64,000 nucleotides of DNA. Origin: JADJOY01 sp016713535 [NCBI: Deltaproteobacteria bacterium]. GTDB taxonomy: Bacteria > JADJOY01. The translations under genes were made by a program, and so were the position numbers. The notes under the pieces were generated by a model that was given only the letters and a program-made list of their open reading frames with translations, did not search any database and was not told where the DNA came from. Within the stretch, counting starts at the first letter, position 1. Every line of letters begins with the position of its first letter. Location: assembly GCA_016713535.1 (NCBI GenBank), contig JADJOY010000027.1, positions 149,286 through 213,285 of the forward strand. The letters are read 5' to 3'. This document shows, piece after piece, positions 8,534-16,450 of the stretch.

Positions 8534-9025
8534 ATGTCCTTGTTCAAGAAGAAGCTCGACGTGGTTCAGATCGGCACGGCACTGCTGGCGTTCGCTCAGG
8601 AGCCGGATCCGGGGAGTCCCGCCTCGCGATCTGCTTCCCTCTCGGCATCCAGCCCTCGACGAATCGCGAACGAGATGCTGTTCCTCCGCATCTTTGCTGT
8701 CGACTTCGGCGTTGCGATGGCCGTAGACGGGCCAAAAAAAGGACAGATCCTGGACATCTTTTACGAGCACGTTCGACGCATCGGGGCACTACTGGGGCTC
8801 CCGCCCAGTTCGAGGCGGACCTCCGCACCCGATCATTCGCGCACCGTAGCGGTGCGCGACACCGGAGGTGGCGGCGCAATGCTCCAGGCTATCGGCAGCA
8901 CATTCGTCACATCGTGCGACGGTGCATGCGACGACTCATTGTCGGCAGCCATGGACGCAGGCATGACCTTCGGCATGGTGCAAAGATCCGTCAAAGATTT
9001 CCTTGGCTCCATCCGTATCGCATGA
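8534..9025 (+). CDS. hypothetical cassette protein (MSLFKKKLDVV)
   Basis: The ATG at 8534 follows GAAAGGGATGCACC and gives 163 residues. The start MSLFKKKLDVVQIGTALLAFAQEP and the helices EMLFLRIFAVDFGVAMA and ILDIFYEHVRRIGALLGL look genuine. The segment between (~residues 30-50, Ser/Ala/Arg-rich) and the part after residue ~95 are less convincing, and other frames look better there (for example QFEADLRTRSF). Small indels are therefore suspected. It ends 52 bp before attC2, the usual place for the main gene of a cassette. No family is recognised and no function can be assigned. Confidence 0.45.
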   Translation: MSLFKKKLDVVQIGTALLAFAQEPDPGSPASRSASLSASSPRRIANEMLFLRIFAVDFGVAMAVDGPKKGQILDIFYEHVRRIGALLGLPPSSRRTSAPDHSRTVAVRDTGGGGAMLQAIGSTFVTSCDGACDDSLSAAMDAGMTFGMVQRSVKDFLGSIRIA

Positions 9026-9077
9026 TGGCAGAGATAGCGGGCCGGGGGTGTACGGTCCCGCGCTTGGCTGATTGGTC

Positions 9078-9169
9078 GCACAACTATGCGCTGCAGCAGA
9101 CGGCACCCCGGGGGCCGTGGGCATTCAGCCCACGGTAGTCTGGGGCCGCTGCTGAGCGCGGCGTTAGGC
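9078..9169 (+). other. attC: integron attC site 2
   Basis: R'' GCACAAC (9078-9084, one mismatch to RYYYAAC) and perfect core GTTAGGC (9163-9169). The arms GCGCT-G-CAGCAG-A-CGGC and GCCGCTGCTGAGCGC pair with an unpaired G and A in the same positions as in attC1. The 92 bp site has an inner hairpin GCCGTGGGC/GCCCACGGT as its variable loop. CGCACAAC (9077-9084) matches the reverse complement of the cassette's own 5' end (GTTATGCG at 8203) in 7 of 8 bases. Confidence 0.88.
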
Positions 9170-9200
9170 CACTTCAACCAACGCTCCAAAGGAGACCCAA

Positions 9201-9468
9201 ATGGCAGACACACCCCCGCTCTTGGTCAACGGCTTCGTGAAGTCCAAGCTCGTCCCTTTTCGCTTTGAGAAGGACGCCTCCGCTACGCCAGAAGCGTTCA
9301 AGGCTCGTGCTCGCTTTTTCGACCTTCTGGAGTTGGAGCGCCTAAAGAAGCTCGACGAGCCATCCCTTGTTTCCAGCTTGCACGGCGAGATCGCGCGTGT
9401 CTTGTTCACGATCCCCTACTGGGTCTTCTTCCCGGAGTCCTTTCCGGGAGAAGCAGCACTAATCCAGA
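9201..9468 (+). pseudogene. guanidino-group modifying enzyme gene, 5' fragment (split by IS66)
   Basis: The ATG at 9201 follows AAAGGAGACCCAA. It encodes 89 codons (MADTPPLLVNGFVKSKLVPF ... FPGEAALIQ) before the IS66-type element at 9469. When the element and one copy of the 8 bp duplication AATCCAGA are removed, the frame continues without a break into KYANAFRHILSTLPDACR at 12170 and on to the stop at 13239. The restored protein has 445 residues. The frame continuation, together with the exact target duplication, shows a single gene interrupted by transposition. The intact gene was the cargo of integron cassette 3. See the 3' fragment for the family call. Confidence 0.85.
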
Positions 9469-9565
9469 GTATCCGTCCGGTAGTCCCATGGGGCCGGTGC
9501 GAAGGGGCCGCAGCTCGCGTGATCCGCGGCGGGCAGGTCCGTCGGTTGTAGAGGTCGGGTACGGC

Positions 9566-11206
9566 TTAGTCGGCGGCGACTGATGAAGCTTGGGGGTGAG
9601 CGCTGGCCCAGCGATCGGGCAGGAGCTCGGCCATGCGGTGAGCGGGCCATCCCACGGCGAGCTTCTCGATCACGTCCGTGAGGTACGGCAGGGGTGCCAC
9701 GCCGTGCTGCACGCAAGTCCGCATCAAGCTGTAGAGCCGCGCCGAGCGTCGGGCTGCGTCGTGCGACCCGGCAAAGAGATAGTTTCGACGGCCCAGTGCG
9801 AGGTCTCGGATCTGGCGCTCGCAGAGGTTGTTGTCGAGTGACAGCCGTCCGTCCTCGACGAAACGCGTGAGCGCCGTCCAGTGGTTCAAGAAGTAGCTCG
9901 CCGCCTGCGCCAACGCTGAGCTCGGCGGCTCGTCGCGCACCGTCGCGACCAGCCAGCGTTGGAGCTTCTCGAGTGCTGGAAACGATCGTTCCTGGCGTTG
10001 CACCGCCCGCGCTTCGGGCGTGAGCTCCTTCAAGTCGGCGAGCTCCTCGAGCTTGTATAGCCGCCGGATCAGGAGCAGCGGATACGCCACCCGGCAGTCC
10101 GTGTCCTTGAGGTCGACGAGCCGCCGCCGCGCGTGCGCCATGCAGCCGACCTCGATCGCTTCGGCGACGCGCCCGTTGTAGACGCGGTCGAACACGTTGG
10201 CGGCATCGGCCTGCACATACCCTTTCCGCCCCGTGAGGAAGAGCCACGGCCCGTCCTCGCCCTTGCCGGTCTCGGCGTACTCGAAGAGCACGTCGCGATC
10301 GTCCCCCACGTAGCACCACATCGTGCCGCGCTGGATGTGGTCGGGGGTCTCCGGTGCGAGCACCTTGAGACCGGATCCATCGGTCCGCACGACGTACGCG
10401 GCGCGCACCCGGTCGGCCAGCACCTCGATGACGGGCGCCACCAGATCGCCGACTCCCGCGATCCAGTCCGCGAGCGTCGACACGGGCACCGTCACGCCGC
10501 TGCGCGCGAACATGCGGTGCTGGCGGTGAACGGGCCCGTGGTCGAGGAATTTGGTCACCGTCACGTACGCCAGCAGCGAAGGAGCGGCGGTGCAGCCGAA
10601 CGGCTTCACCGGGCCGGGTGCGGTGTGGACGCCGAGCTTGCAGCGGCCACAGGCGTACTTACCGAGCCGCCACTCGTGCTCCACGAAGTGCCCGGGGACG
10701 TACTCGAGCACGCGCGAGGCGTCGGAGCCGATCCGTCGCTCGGGCTGACCGCAACGCGGGCACGTCCGCGCCCCGGGCTCGAGCTCGACGCGATGCTCGC
10801 AGCGCTCGACCTTTCGCCGGTCGACGCTCGGCGCGCGCTTGCGGTGAATGGCCGGCCGGCTCTCGTCGAGCTCCTTCTCGAGCTCGGCGTCCGCCTCGGC
10901 ATCGGCCCGCACCTGCTCGGGCTTCGGCTCGGCTGGGGTGTCCTGGGCCGTGAGCTGCTCGAGCAAGAGCGCGAGCTGCCCGGGGTCGACCTTTTCGCTT
11001 CGCTTGCCCGTGCGCTCGCTACGGAGCTTGTGGATGAGCAGCGAGAGCTCGCGATTCTTGTCGAGCACCGCACCCAGCGCCGCGACGAACAGATCGAACG
11101 CCTCGTCGGTGCGGCCTTCGGCCACCAGCGCTTGCGCGTTGGTGCGCACGTCCTCTGGCGAGAGGACGTTTCGCGAAGCGGACGAGGGCGCCGAGGACGA
11201 CGGCAT
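9566..11206 (-). CDS. tnpC: IS66 family transposase TnpC
   Basis: A 546-residue DDE transposase. The order is an N-terminal coiled-coil region with the KLRSERTGKRSEKVD leucine-zipper/basic part (~45-75), zinc-binding cysteines (CEHRV...CPRC and CGRC, ~136-189), and the catalytic core. In the core, RTDGSGLKVL carries D276, GYVQADAANVFD carries D334, and the SLDNNLCERQIR signature carries E463. The IS66 C-terminal motif (GRRNYLFAGSHDAARRSARLYSLMRTC) follows. The length fits the family. It is the last gene of the element; TnpA and TnpB are also needed for transposition in known IS66 members. Confidence 0.95.
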   Translation of the reverse strand: MPSSSAPSSASRNVLSPEDVRTNAQALVAEGRTDEAFDLFVAALGAVLDKNRELSLLIHKLRSERTGKRSEKVDPGQLALLLEQLTAQDTPAEPKPEQVRADAEADAELEKELDESRPAIHRKRAPSVDRRKVERCEHRVELEPGARTCPRCGQPERRIGSDASRVLEYVPGHFVEHEWRLGKYACGRCKLGVHTAPGPVKPFGCTAAPSLLAYVTVTKFLDHGPVHRQHRMFARSGVTVPVSTLADWIAGVGDLVAPVIEVLADRVRAAYVVRTDGSGLKVLAPETPDHIQRGTMWCYVGDDRDVLFEYAETGKGEDGPWLFLTGRKGYVQADAANVFDRVYNGRVAEAIEVGCMAHARRRLVDLKDTDCRVAYPLLLIRRLYKLEELADLKELTPEARAVQRQERSFPALEKLQRWLVATVRDEPPSSALAQAASYFLNHWTALTRFVEDGRLSLDNNLCERQIRDLALGRRNYLFAGSHDAARRSARLYSLMRTCVQHGVAPLPYLTDVIEKLAVGWPAHRMAELLPDRWASAHPQASSVAAD

Positions 11207-11308
11207 CGGTGCGTAGCCGGAAGGAATGTTGCTCGCGGACGGATATGCAGCACACGTGTTTCGCGAACAAGAGGTCGGACGAACGAAATCGGAAAAGATT
11301 CACGAAGC

Positions 11309-11698
11309 TCACCCGAACGTCGCGGTGGAGCGTGGGATCGGCTTCGCAGCGCGATACCAACGTCGCTGCCGTGTGGCTCGTCGCAGATCGATCCCTTCGA
11401 GAATCATCGTGAGCTCGGCCGCGTCGACCTCGATGTGCCGAGCGCCGATCAGTGGCGCCTTGGGGAGCGTGAACGTCCCGCGCTCGAGACGCTTGTAGAC
11501 GAGCAGGTATCCCGTGCGATCCCACACGAGGATTTTGATCCGGTTTCGCCGACGGTTGAGCCAGCAGAACAGATGCCCGGAGAGTGGATCCTGACGGATC
11601 ACCTCGCGCGTCGCGGCGGCCAAGCCGTCGAAGCCGCGGCGTAGATCGATCGGCTCGGACGCGATGTAGACCTGAACGGCCGACGGGAGCGTCAGCAC
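11309..11698 (-). CDS. tnpB: IS66 family accessory protein TnpB (Orf2)
   Basis: 129 residues from the GTG at 11696-11698. The core LPSAVQVYIASEPIDLRRGFDGLAA, followed by SGHLFCWLNRRRNRIKILVWDRTGYLLVYKRLERGTF, is the hallmark of IS66 Orf2 (PF05717). The start codon lies next to the tnpA stop at 11692, so the two genes overlap and are probably translationally coupled. The open frame extends further upstream but is Arg/Gly-rich and overlaps tnpA, so the internal GTG was chosen. The exact biochemical role of TnpB is not established in the family; it is required for transposition. Confidence 0.92.
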   Translation of the reverse strand: MLTLPSAVQVYIASEPIDLRRGFDGLAAATREVIRQDPLSGHLFCWLNRRRNRIKILVWDRTGYLLVYKRLERGTFTLPKAPLIGARHIEVDAAELTMILEGIDLRRATRQRRWYRAAKPIPRSTATFG

Positions 11699-12093
11699 GC
11701 ACTCGGCCCCGCGACCACGTCCAAGACCTGGCGCAGCTCGGCCGGGTCGACTCCCGGTGGCACGCGGATGCGCTCGCCACCGACCAGAACGATCTCGATG
11801 ATCGGCGCATCGAAGGCCGTCGTCGGCGCATCGCAGCGATCCACGACGCGCACCGGGTGGAACTGAACCGCGCGCGGGTTCAGCGGCGCATCGAGATCCT
11901 TCGCCCAACGCAGGATTCGCTTCGGATCGAGCTGGTAGCGGCGAGCGAATGCCGCGGCGCTCGCTTCGCTCTCACGCCACGCCTCCACAACTCGCCGCGC
12001 ATCGGCCTCACGCCAGTACCTGCGCCGAGCGATCTGCCAAACCTCGTCGTTCCTGTCTGTCCGCATCGCGCGTCTCCTCTCCTCGATCCTCAC
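11692..12093 (-). CDS. tnpA: IS66 family accessory protein TnpA (Orf1), helix-turn-helix
   Basis: 133 residues. The N-terminal half has a helix-turn-helix of the transposase-8 kind (EADARRVVEAWRESEASAAAFARRYQLDPKRILRWAKDL). The C-terminal half, FHPVRVVDRC...IEIVLVGGERIRVPPGVDPAELRQVLDVV, is the usual IS66 Orf1 tail. The start used is the first Met of the frame. MRTDRNDEVWQIARRRYW, nine codons downstream, is equally possible. Its stop overlaps the tnpB start. Confidence 0.9.
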   Translation of the reverse strand: MRIEERRRAMRTDRNDEVWQIARRRYWREADARRVVEAWRESEASAAAFARRYQLDPKRILRWAKDLDAPLNPRAVQFHPVRVVDRCDAPTTAFDAPIIEIVLVGGERIRVPPGVDPAELRQVLDVVAGPSAC

Positions 12094-12161
12094 CGCGATC
12101 GAGGAGGCAGAGCTTCACGCGAGCCGCCGCACGACGGAACATGGAACTACCGGACGGATAC

Positions 12162-13239
12162 AATCCAGAAGTACGCAAACGCGTTTCGACACATTCTCTC
12201 CACGCTCCCAGATGCGTGCCGGGTCATCCTCTTCACGCACGAGGTGTCGGCGGACAAGGCTCGGAGCTGGCTCAATGAGTTCGGTCTCACCGCCCGCACC
12301 GAGCTTGTGACCGCTCCGAACGCCATGAAGTTCACCGTCTGGGCAGAGGATGCGTACTGCATTTGCAAAGACGTCGCAGACGGGGAGACGTATTTTGTAG
12401 AACCAGCGAGCTTCAATCGCGCCGAAGATGCGTACATCGCCGATCGAGTTGCACCCAAGACCGATCTGGAGTCAACTCAGGTTCAACTGTACTTTCAGGG
12501 CGGAAACGTATTGATCGGGGATGATTTCTGGTTCATCGGAGCAGACTACCCTGCGCATTCCCTCGAACTCGGTTTCGTCGTACCGCAACCAGGGGAAACA
12601 GCGGCCCAGGCCATTGCGCGAGTCTACGGTTCGTTCATGGAGCGCAATCGTCGGCTCATCACTGTCGGGTCTCGAGTTCCCGTTCCCGCGATGCAGAAGC
12701 ATCCGATTATGGTGAATGGCGAGTTGTGGCATGAGGTGCTCTACTTCGGCAATGCACAAGGAACCGTTCAGCCACTGTTTCATATCGACATGTTCGTAAG
12801 TCTCGTCGGGCGAGACGCCAATGGAACCTACACGGTGCTCGTAGGCAGCCCGGAGCTGGCTGCCAACGTGCTGGGGGAGCAGTTGCCAGAAGGCGCTATG
12901 CAAGACGTTTTCGACGACATTGCCGCCGGTCTGTCAGCTCTGGGGTTCAACGTCGTTCGTAATCCACTGCCAATGGCTTATGACGATGATGACTCTGAGA
13001 AGGTGCGGTACTGGTACTTTGCCACGGGCAACAACGTCTTGACGCAGGACAACCCAAAGAAGGTGTGGATTCCCACCTACGGCCACGGACACTGGGCCAA
13101 GTTTGCCGCGACCGATGCGGAAAACAGGCGGATTTGGGAATCGCTCGGGTATGTCGTTGAGTTGTTGCCGGACTTTCATCCGTTTGCGGCCAACCTTGGT
13201 GCCGCGCATTGCATCAAGAAGTACCTTGCGCGCGCCTGA
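12162..13239 (+). pseudogene. guanidino-group modifying enzyme (PAD/agmatine deiminase-like), 3' fragment
   Basis: Continuation of the gene begun at 9201, about 357 codons after the target duplication. Features of the amidinotransferase/peptidylarginine-deiminase superfamily are visible. These are WAEDAYC near the start of the fold, YFQGGNVLIGDD (the GGN substrate loop), FHIDMFVSLV with the catalytic His, and NLGAAHCIKKYL at the C-terminus, where the Cys after His is the expected nucleophile. The superfamily hydrolyses or transfers guanidino groups of arginine-like substrates; the substrate here is unknown. Codon use is visibly less GC-rich than in the chromosomal genes, consistent with cassette origin. 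Without the insertion the gene would be intact. Confidence 0.75.
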
Positions 13240-13257
13240 ACGGGCCGTGAGAAAGTG

Positions 13258-13317
13258 GCCTAACAACCGGTTGCAGCGGACGGCGCTCCGCGCCGCCGCT
13301 GAACCGGAGCGTTCGCT
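13258..13317 (+). other. attC: integron attC site 3
   Basis: R'' GCCTAAC (13258-13264) is perfect. The arms CCGGTT-G-CAGCGG-A-CGGCGC and GCGCCGCCGCTGAACCGG are nearly identical to attC1, with the same two extrahelical bases. The core GTTCGCT (13311-13317) departs from GTTRRRY at the first R. GGCCTAAC (13257-13264) is the exact reverse complement of the cassette's 5' end, GTTAGGCC at 9163. The site lies 18 bp after the stop of the PAD-like gene. Confidence 0.9.
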
Positions 13318-13320
13318 CAC

Positions 13321-13848
13321 ATGAGACCTCCGTCTGATATCGAGCGCCGCCGTGTTATCGACGGCATCGAGCAAGCATTCGGCAACGTCCGGCGCGGCGA
13401 AGGGACGACCCTTCATGAGACCGAGGTGCTCGACGACTACGGCTCAGACCAAGAGTTAGCGGCGGCGCGCGCTCTCGACATCGACACTCGCTGGCAAGAC
13501 GTAGCTGACGAGCTAATTGCGGAACACTCGGGTGCCCTGTGCTTTGTCGATCCTGCCGGATTTCGTTACTACATTCCGGCGTACATGCGATGGACTGTGA
13601 AGTATTTCGACGCAGGGACTGGTTCGGAATCTGCGCTTCACACCGTCTTCGTGTTGACACCAAATCGCCGCTTCCAGGAGGACGGCGCAAAGCTCGAGCG
13701 ATTTCGCGTGTTCAGCCGCGACGAAAGCCGTGTGATCTGCGAGTTCCTTCGCTTAATGGCAGAGCACGCAGACTTCTCGACGCAGGTGTTGGCGACAAAT
13801 GCGCTCGAAGATTATTGGGGTCGTTTCTGCCAAGATCCGAGCGAATGA
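13321..13848 (+). CDS. DUF6714-like hypothetical protein (cassette gene)
   Basis: 175 residues with the start codon only 4 bp beyond the attC3 core, as in most integron cassettes with short leaders. It reads RRVIDGIEQAFGNVRRGEGTTLHETEVLDDYGSDQELAAARALD, then RWQDVADELI and CFVDPAGFRYYIPAYMRWTV. This matches my memory of the DUF6714 family, small cytoplasmic proteins of unknown role that often occur near mobile DNA. No signal peptide or membrane segment is present. It is the cargo of the fourth cassette, whose own attC is decayed or missing. Confidence 0.7.
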   Translation: MRPPSDIERRRVIDGIEQAFGNVRRGEGTTLHETEVLDDYGSDQELAAARALDIDTRWQDVADELIAEHSGALCFVDPAGFRYYIPAYMRWTVKYFDAGTGSESALHTVFVLTPNRRFQEDGAKLERFRVFSRDESRVICEFLRLMAEHADFSTQVLATNALEDYWGRFCQDPSE

Positions 13849-14179
13849 GGCGTTGCGCTTGAAGGCACGCGCGCTGGCACGTGGTCTGACGGTCTAGTAG
13901 TCCAAGGCCGCTGCTGAGCTTTTCGTTCGGCGTACAACGCTGCAATGTCGCACTGTAGATCCGATCACCAAGTTCGATCCGCTCGCGATATTTTTCGCTA
14001 CCTCGTACACCCTCGGGTTTCTCGCCCATTGCTGGGTATACCGGCATCTGATCCGAAGCACGCCGAGCACGGCGGTGCAGCGGACGAACCGAGGGGTGTC
14101 CACTCGTGAGGCCGGCTAGCTCAACAGCCCGCCGTTGCACGTCACGGTACGCGACAAGTCGACAGGAGGAGACCAGCCG
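13849..14179. other. gene-free stretch with possible attC remnants
   Basis: No coding frame is convincing. GAGCGAAT at 13839-13846, overlapping the previous stop codon, matches 7 of 8 bases of the R'' predicted for cassette 4 (reverse complement of GTTCGCTC at 13311). At 13905-13931 GGCCGCTGCTGAGC followed by GTTCGGC resembles the right half of attC2. At 14075-14085 GTGCAGCGGACG resembles a left arm. No complete hairpin can be assembled. The stretch ends with the Shine-Dalgarno of the VOC gene (AGGAGGAG). Confidence 0.4.
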
Positions 14180-14641
14180 ATGAACAAGGTGACACCGTTC
14201 CTGATGTTCGATGACCAGCTCGAAGCTGCGATCGCGTTCTATACCGCCACTTTCCCCGACTCCGAGATCAGGACGGTTGCCCGTGCTGGCAAGGACGGCC
14301 CGATCACTTCTGCCGAGTTCGTCGTCGGTGGTCAGGTCTTCATGGGGTACAACGGCGGTTCATACTTCAAGTTCTCCGAGGGATTTTCGCTCTTCGTCGA
14401 CTGCAAGGATCAGAGGGAGGTCGACGAATACTGGGACAAGTTCGTCAGCGCTGGCGCAACCCCATCGCAATGCGGATGGATCACCGATCCATTTGGCATC
14501 ACCTGGCAGATCGTGCCGAGGCGTTTCATGGAGCTCATCGCCGACGAGAACCCGAAGAAGGTACAAGCCGTCATGAAAGCCATGATGACGATGGTGAAGC
14601 TCGACGTGGCGGTGCTGGAGCACGCCTATGATGCTGCCTAG
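14180..14641 (+). CDS. VOC/glyoxalase-fold protein, PhnB-like
   Basis: 153 residues from the ATG at 14180, behind ACAGGAGGAGACC. The paired beta-alpha-beta-beta-beta modules of the vicinal oxygen chelate fold are visible: KVTPFLMFDDQLEAAIAFYTATFPDSEI at the N-terminus, and the PhnB-type block SLFVDCKDQREVDEYWDKFVSAGATPSQCGWITDPFGITWQIVP. The C-terminus contains VQAVMKAMMTMVKLDVAVLEHAY. Proteins of this shape are often annotated 3-demethylubiquinone methyltransferase-like, but the substrate is unknown. They are frequent cassette or accessory genes; here no attC follows. The frame is intact and cytoplasmic. Confidence 0.85.
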   Translation: MNKVTPFLMFDDQLEAAIAFYTATFPDSEIRTVARAGKDGPITSAEFVVGGQVFMGYNGGSYFKFSEGFSLFVDCKDQREVDEYWDKFVSAGATPSQCGWITDPFGITWQIVPRRFMELIADENPKKVQAVMKAMMTMVKLDVAVLEHAYDAA

Positions 14642-14978
14642 CCGACGTTCGCCGCTCGAGTGAGGCACCCCATCAATCGTGCGTGCGGGGACTCGGACCG
14701 CGACGAGTGCAGTCCCGAAGCCAGGCGCATCGCCCCCGCGCTGGCAGCCTGCGGCTCTGTCAGCGAGGTGGCCGATCTCGTTCACCGGATCTTCGTGGCC
14801 ATGTTCGATTCGCGCACCGCAGGCCCGCCCGAGCGCTATGCGCGGATTACAGCCAGCATCTGGGAGGAGATACTGGCCACCGGGCGCCCCAGCGAAATCG
14901 ACACGCCCGCCGACGGCGACACCCCGCCGCTGACCTCTGCGTTCCGAGTCCGGCTGCGAGCCGGGAGGATTGGCAATA
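14642..14978. other. weakly coding stretch upstream of small membrane ORF
   Basis: A frame open on the plus strand from 14660 includes a helical-looking segment (SVSEVADLVHRIFVAMFDSRTAGPPERYARITASIWEEILATGRP). It has no convincing start, and its end runs into lower-quality sequence. A broken gene is possible. I cannot name it. Confidence 0.25.
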
Positions 14979-15191
14979 ATGCCCCCCACCCTCCCCTCCG
15001 ATCCTCGAACGGCGGTGCGAAGGGCCCGCATCCGGATGTGGCTCGACGAGGCCGCCTTCTGGGGAGTCTTGATCCTCATTCAGATTCCCGGGTACGAGAA
15101 GGTTGGCTGGTCGATCGTCGGGCTCTGGTTCGTATCACTGGCGGTGCGGAGCATCCCGTCGGGTGGGCTGATCCTGCGAACGACGTTGTGA
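14979..15191 (+). CDS. small membrane protein, unknown
   Basis: 70 residues from the ATG at 14979, with GGGAGGATTGGCAATA upstream. Two hydrophobic segments (AAFWGVLILIQIPGY and GWSIVGLWFVSLAV) are separated by a short polar turn. The N-terminus is basic (RTAVRRARIRMW), giving the usual inside-positive topology. The family is not recognised. It overlaps a longer, less plausible frame on the same strand. Confidence 0.45.
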   Translation: MPPTLPSDPRTAVRRARIRMWLDEAAFWGVLILIQIPGYEKVGWSIVGLWFVSLAVRSIPSGGLILRTTL

Positions 15192-15280
15192 CCGGGGCGG
15201 CGGGGGAGTCGACCCTCGCGCTGCGCGCGGCGCGGCTCGCTGGAGGGGTGGGCTCGAGTGGAACGGCCCGAGATCGCGCC

Positions 15281-15757
15281 ATGACGAGCCGGTCGGTCCA
15301 GGTACGCCGGGCCACCTCGGACGACGTCGAGGCGCTCCTCGCGTTGATGCGGGACTTCTACGCCGAGTCCGGCTTCGCTCTCGATCCCGCATCGGCCGGG
15401 GCGGCGCTTCGATCGTTGCTCGCCAGCCCTTCGCTCGGATGCATCTGGCTCGCGTTCGCGGACGACGTGGCGGTCGGACACGCGGTGCTCACGGTCCGCT
15501 TCACGATGGAGCACGAAGGGCTGAGCGGCTACGTCGACGATCTCTACGTTCGACCCACGCACCGTCGTCAGGGCATCGCTCGAAGCCTCCTCGGCGAGTT
15601 GCTCGCCGAGTGCAGAGCGAGGCAATGCAACGCGCTTCATGTCGAGGTCGGCGGATCGAACTCGGCGGCTCTCGCCCTCTACGCCGAGCTCGGTCTGCGC
15701 GCGTCCACCGATGGCCGCATCCTCGCGAGCGGACCGGTGGCCGGGGTCGGCGTCTGA
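15281..15757 (+). CDS. GNAT family N-acetyltransferase
   Basis: 158 residues from the ATG at 15281. It has the full GNAT fold: VQVRRATSDDVEALLALMRDFY at the start, the strands CIWLAFADDVAVGHAVLTVRF, then motif A YVDDLYVRPTHRRQGIARSLLGELLAECRARQ with the acetyl-CoA pyrophosphate loop QGIA. The end is LHVEVGGSNSAALALYAELGL. The acceptor substrate is unknown. No Shine-Dalgarno is obvious, and the frame is open far upstream, but upstream sequence is not protein-like in this frame, so this Met was chosen. Confidence 0.88.
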   Translation: MTSRSVQVRRATSDDVEALLALMRDFYAESGFALDPASAGAALRSLLASPSLGCIWLAFADDVAVGHAVLTVRFTMEHEGLSGYVDDLYVRPTHRRQGIARSLLGELLAECRARQCNALHVEVGGSNSAALALYAELGLRASTDGRILASGPVAGVGV

Positions 15758-16450
15758 GCGGATGCTCCGCCCGCAACCGACCGGCCGTGTTCCACGGTGG
15801 GCGAACGGGTTCAGCGATCCACGGGCTCGGCGATGCCGGCGCACGCGCGTCTCGCCGGGCACGCGACGCGTGCCCCTCCACGGCCTCTGGAGGCGCATGC
15901 TTCGTCGTGCGCCAGCGTCGAAAGCGCCACGCCCCGGCGCGACGGAGCGCGCCCCCAGACCAGGAATCGAGCGGCTGGAGGCGCCGCGGTCGCTCGCGGT
16001 GCGCGCCCGATCCCTGGGTCTACCGAGGGACCGTTGCGCCTCCAGCGGCCCGCCGGGAGGCGGGCCCTCCGGAGGACGGGGAGTGAACGCGGTCGCTGCG
16101 AGGATCCGCGCCGTCGCGGACGCAGGAGGCGGTGCGTGTCGCCGGGCACGCGACGCGTGCCCCTCCCGGTTTCTGGAGGCGCACGGTTCGTCGTGCGCCA
16201 AGCGTCGAAAGCGCCAACGCCCCGGTGCGACGGAGAGCCTGTGAAGAAATCGAGCGAGAGCGAAGCGCCGCGGGGGGCGGAGCCCCCGCGCTACGAACGC
16301 CTCGTAGCGACGGGGGTTCCATCCCCCGTCGCCGGCTTCGCACGGTTTCCGTGAGCGACCCAGATCGAAAGATTCACAGCCTCGGAGTTGCGCCCTCCAG
16401 ACCAGCGACTCGAGCCGCTGTAGGCGCCGCGATCGCTCGCCCGCGCGGCC
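15758..16450. repeat. intergenic repeat-rich region
   Basis: No gene is supported. Two copies of a block built on GGGCACGCGACGCGTGCCCC followed by CTCC occur at about 15856 and 16144, each followed ~40 bp later by TTCGTCGTGCGCCA and GTCGAAAGCGCCA(A)CGCCCCGG. A CGGCCCGCCGGGAGGCGGGCC palindrome is at about 16047. A copy of the GCTACG/CGTAGCG hairpin pair is at 16268-16333. The same GGGCACGCG motif recurs at 57342 and 57649. Confidence 0.75.
16268..16333. repeat. dispersed palindromic repeat, two-hairpin copy
   Basis: GCGGGGGGCGGAGCCCCCGC, then GCTACGAACGCC, then TCGTAGCGACGGGGG-TTCCAT-CCCCCGTCGCC. Same arrangement as 1884-1984 and 42041-42110. Confidence 0.75.

Larger units (their letters stand above)
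9469..12161. mobile_element. IS66-family insertion sequence, complete, with 8 bp target duplication
   Basis: A 2,693 bp element with terminal inverted repeats: the left end GTATCCGTCCGGTAGT at 9469 mirrors the right end ACTACCGGACGGATAC at 12161. The direct repeats AATCCAGA lie immediately outside (9461-9468 and 12162-12169); 8 bp is the usual IS66 duplication length. It carries the three-gene IS66 set on the minus strand: tnpA-like, tnpB and tnpC. All three frames are open, so the copy may be active or recently active. Confidence 0.95.
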
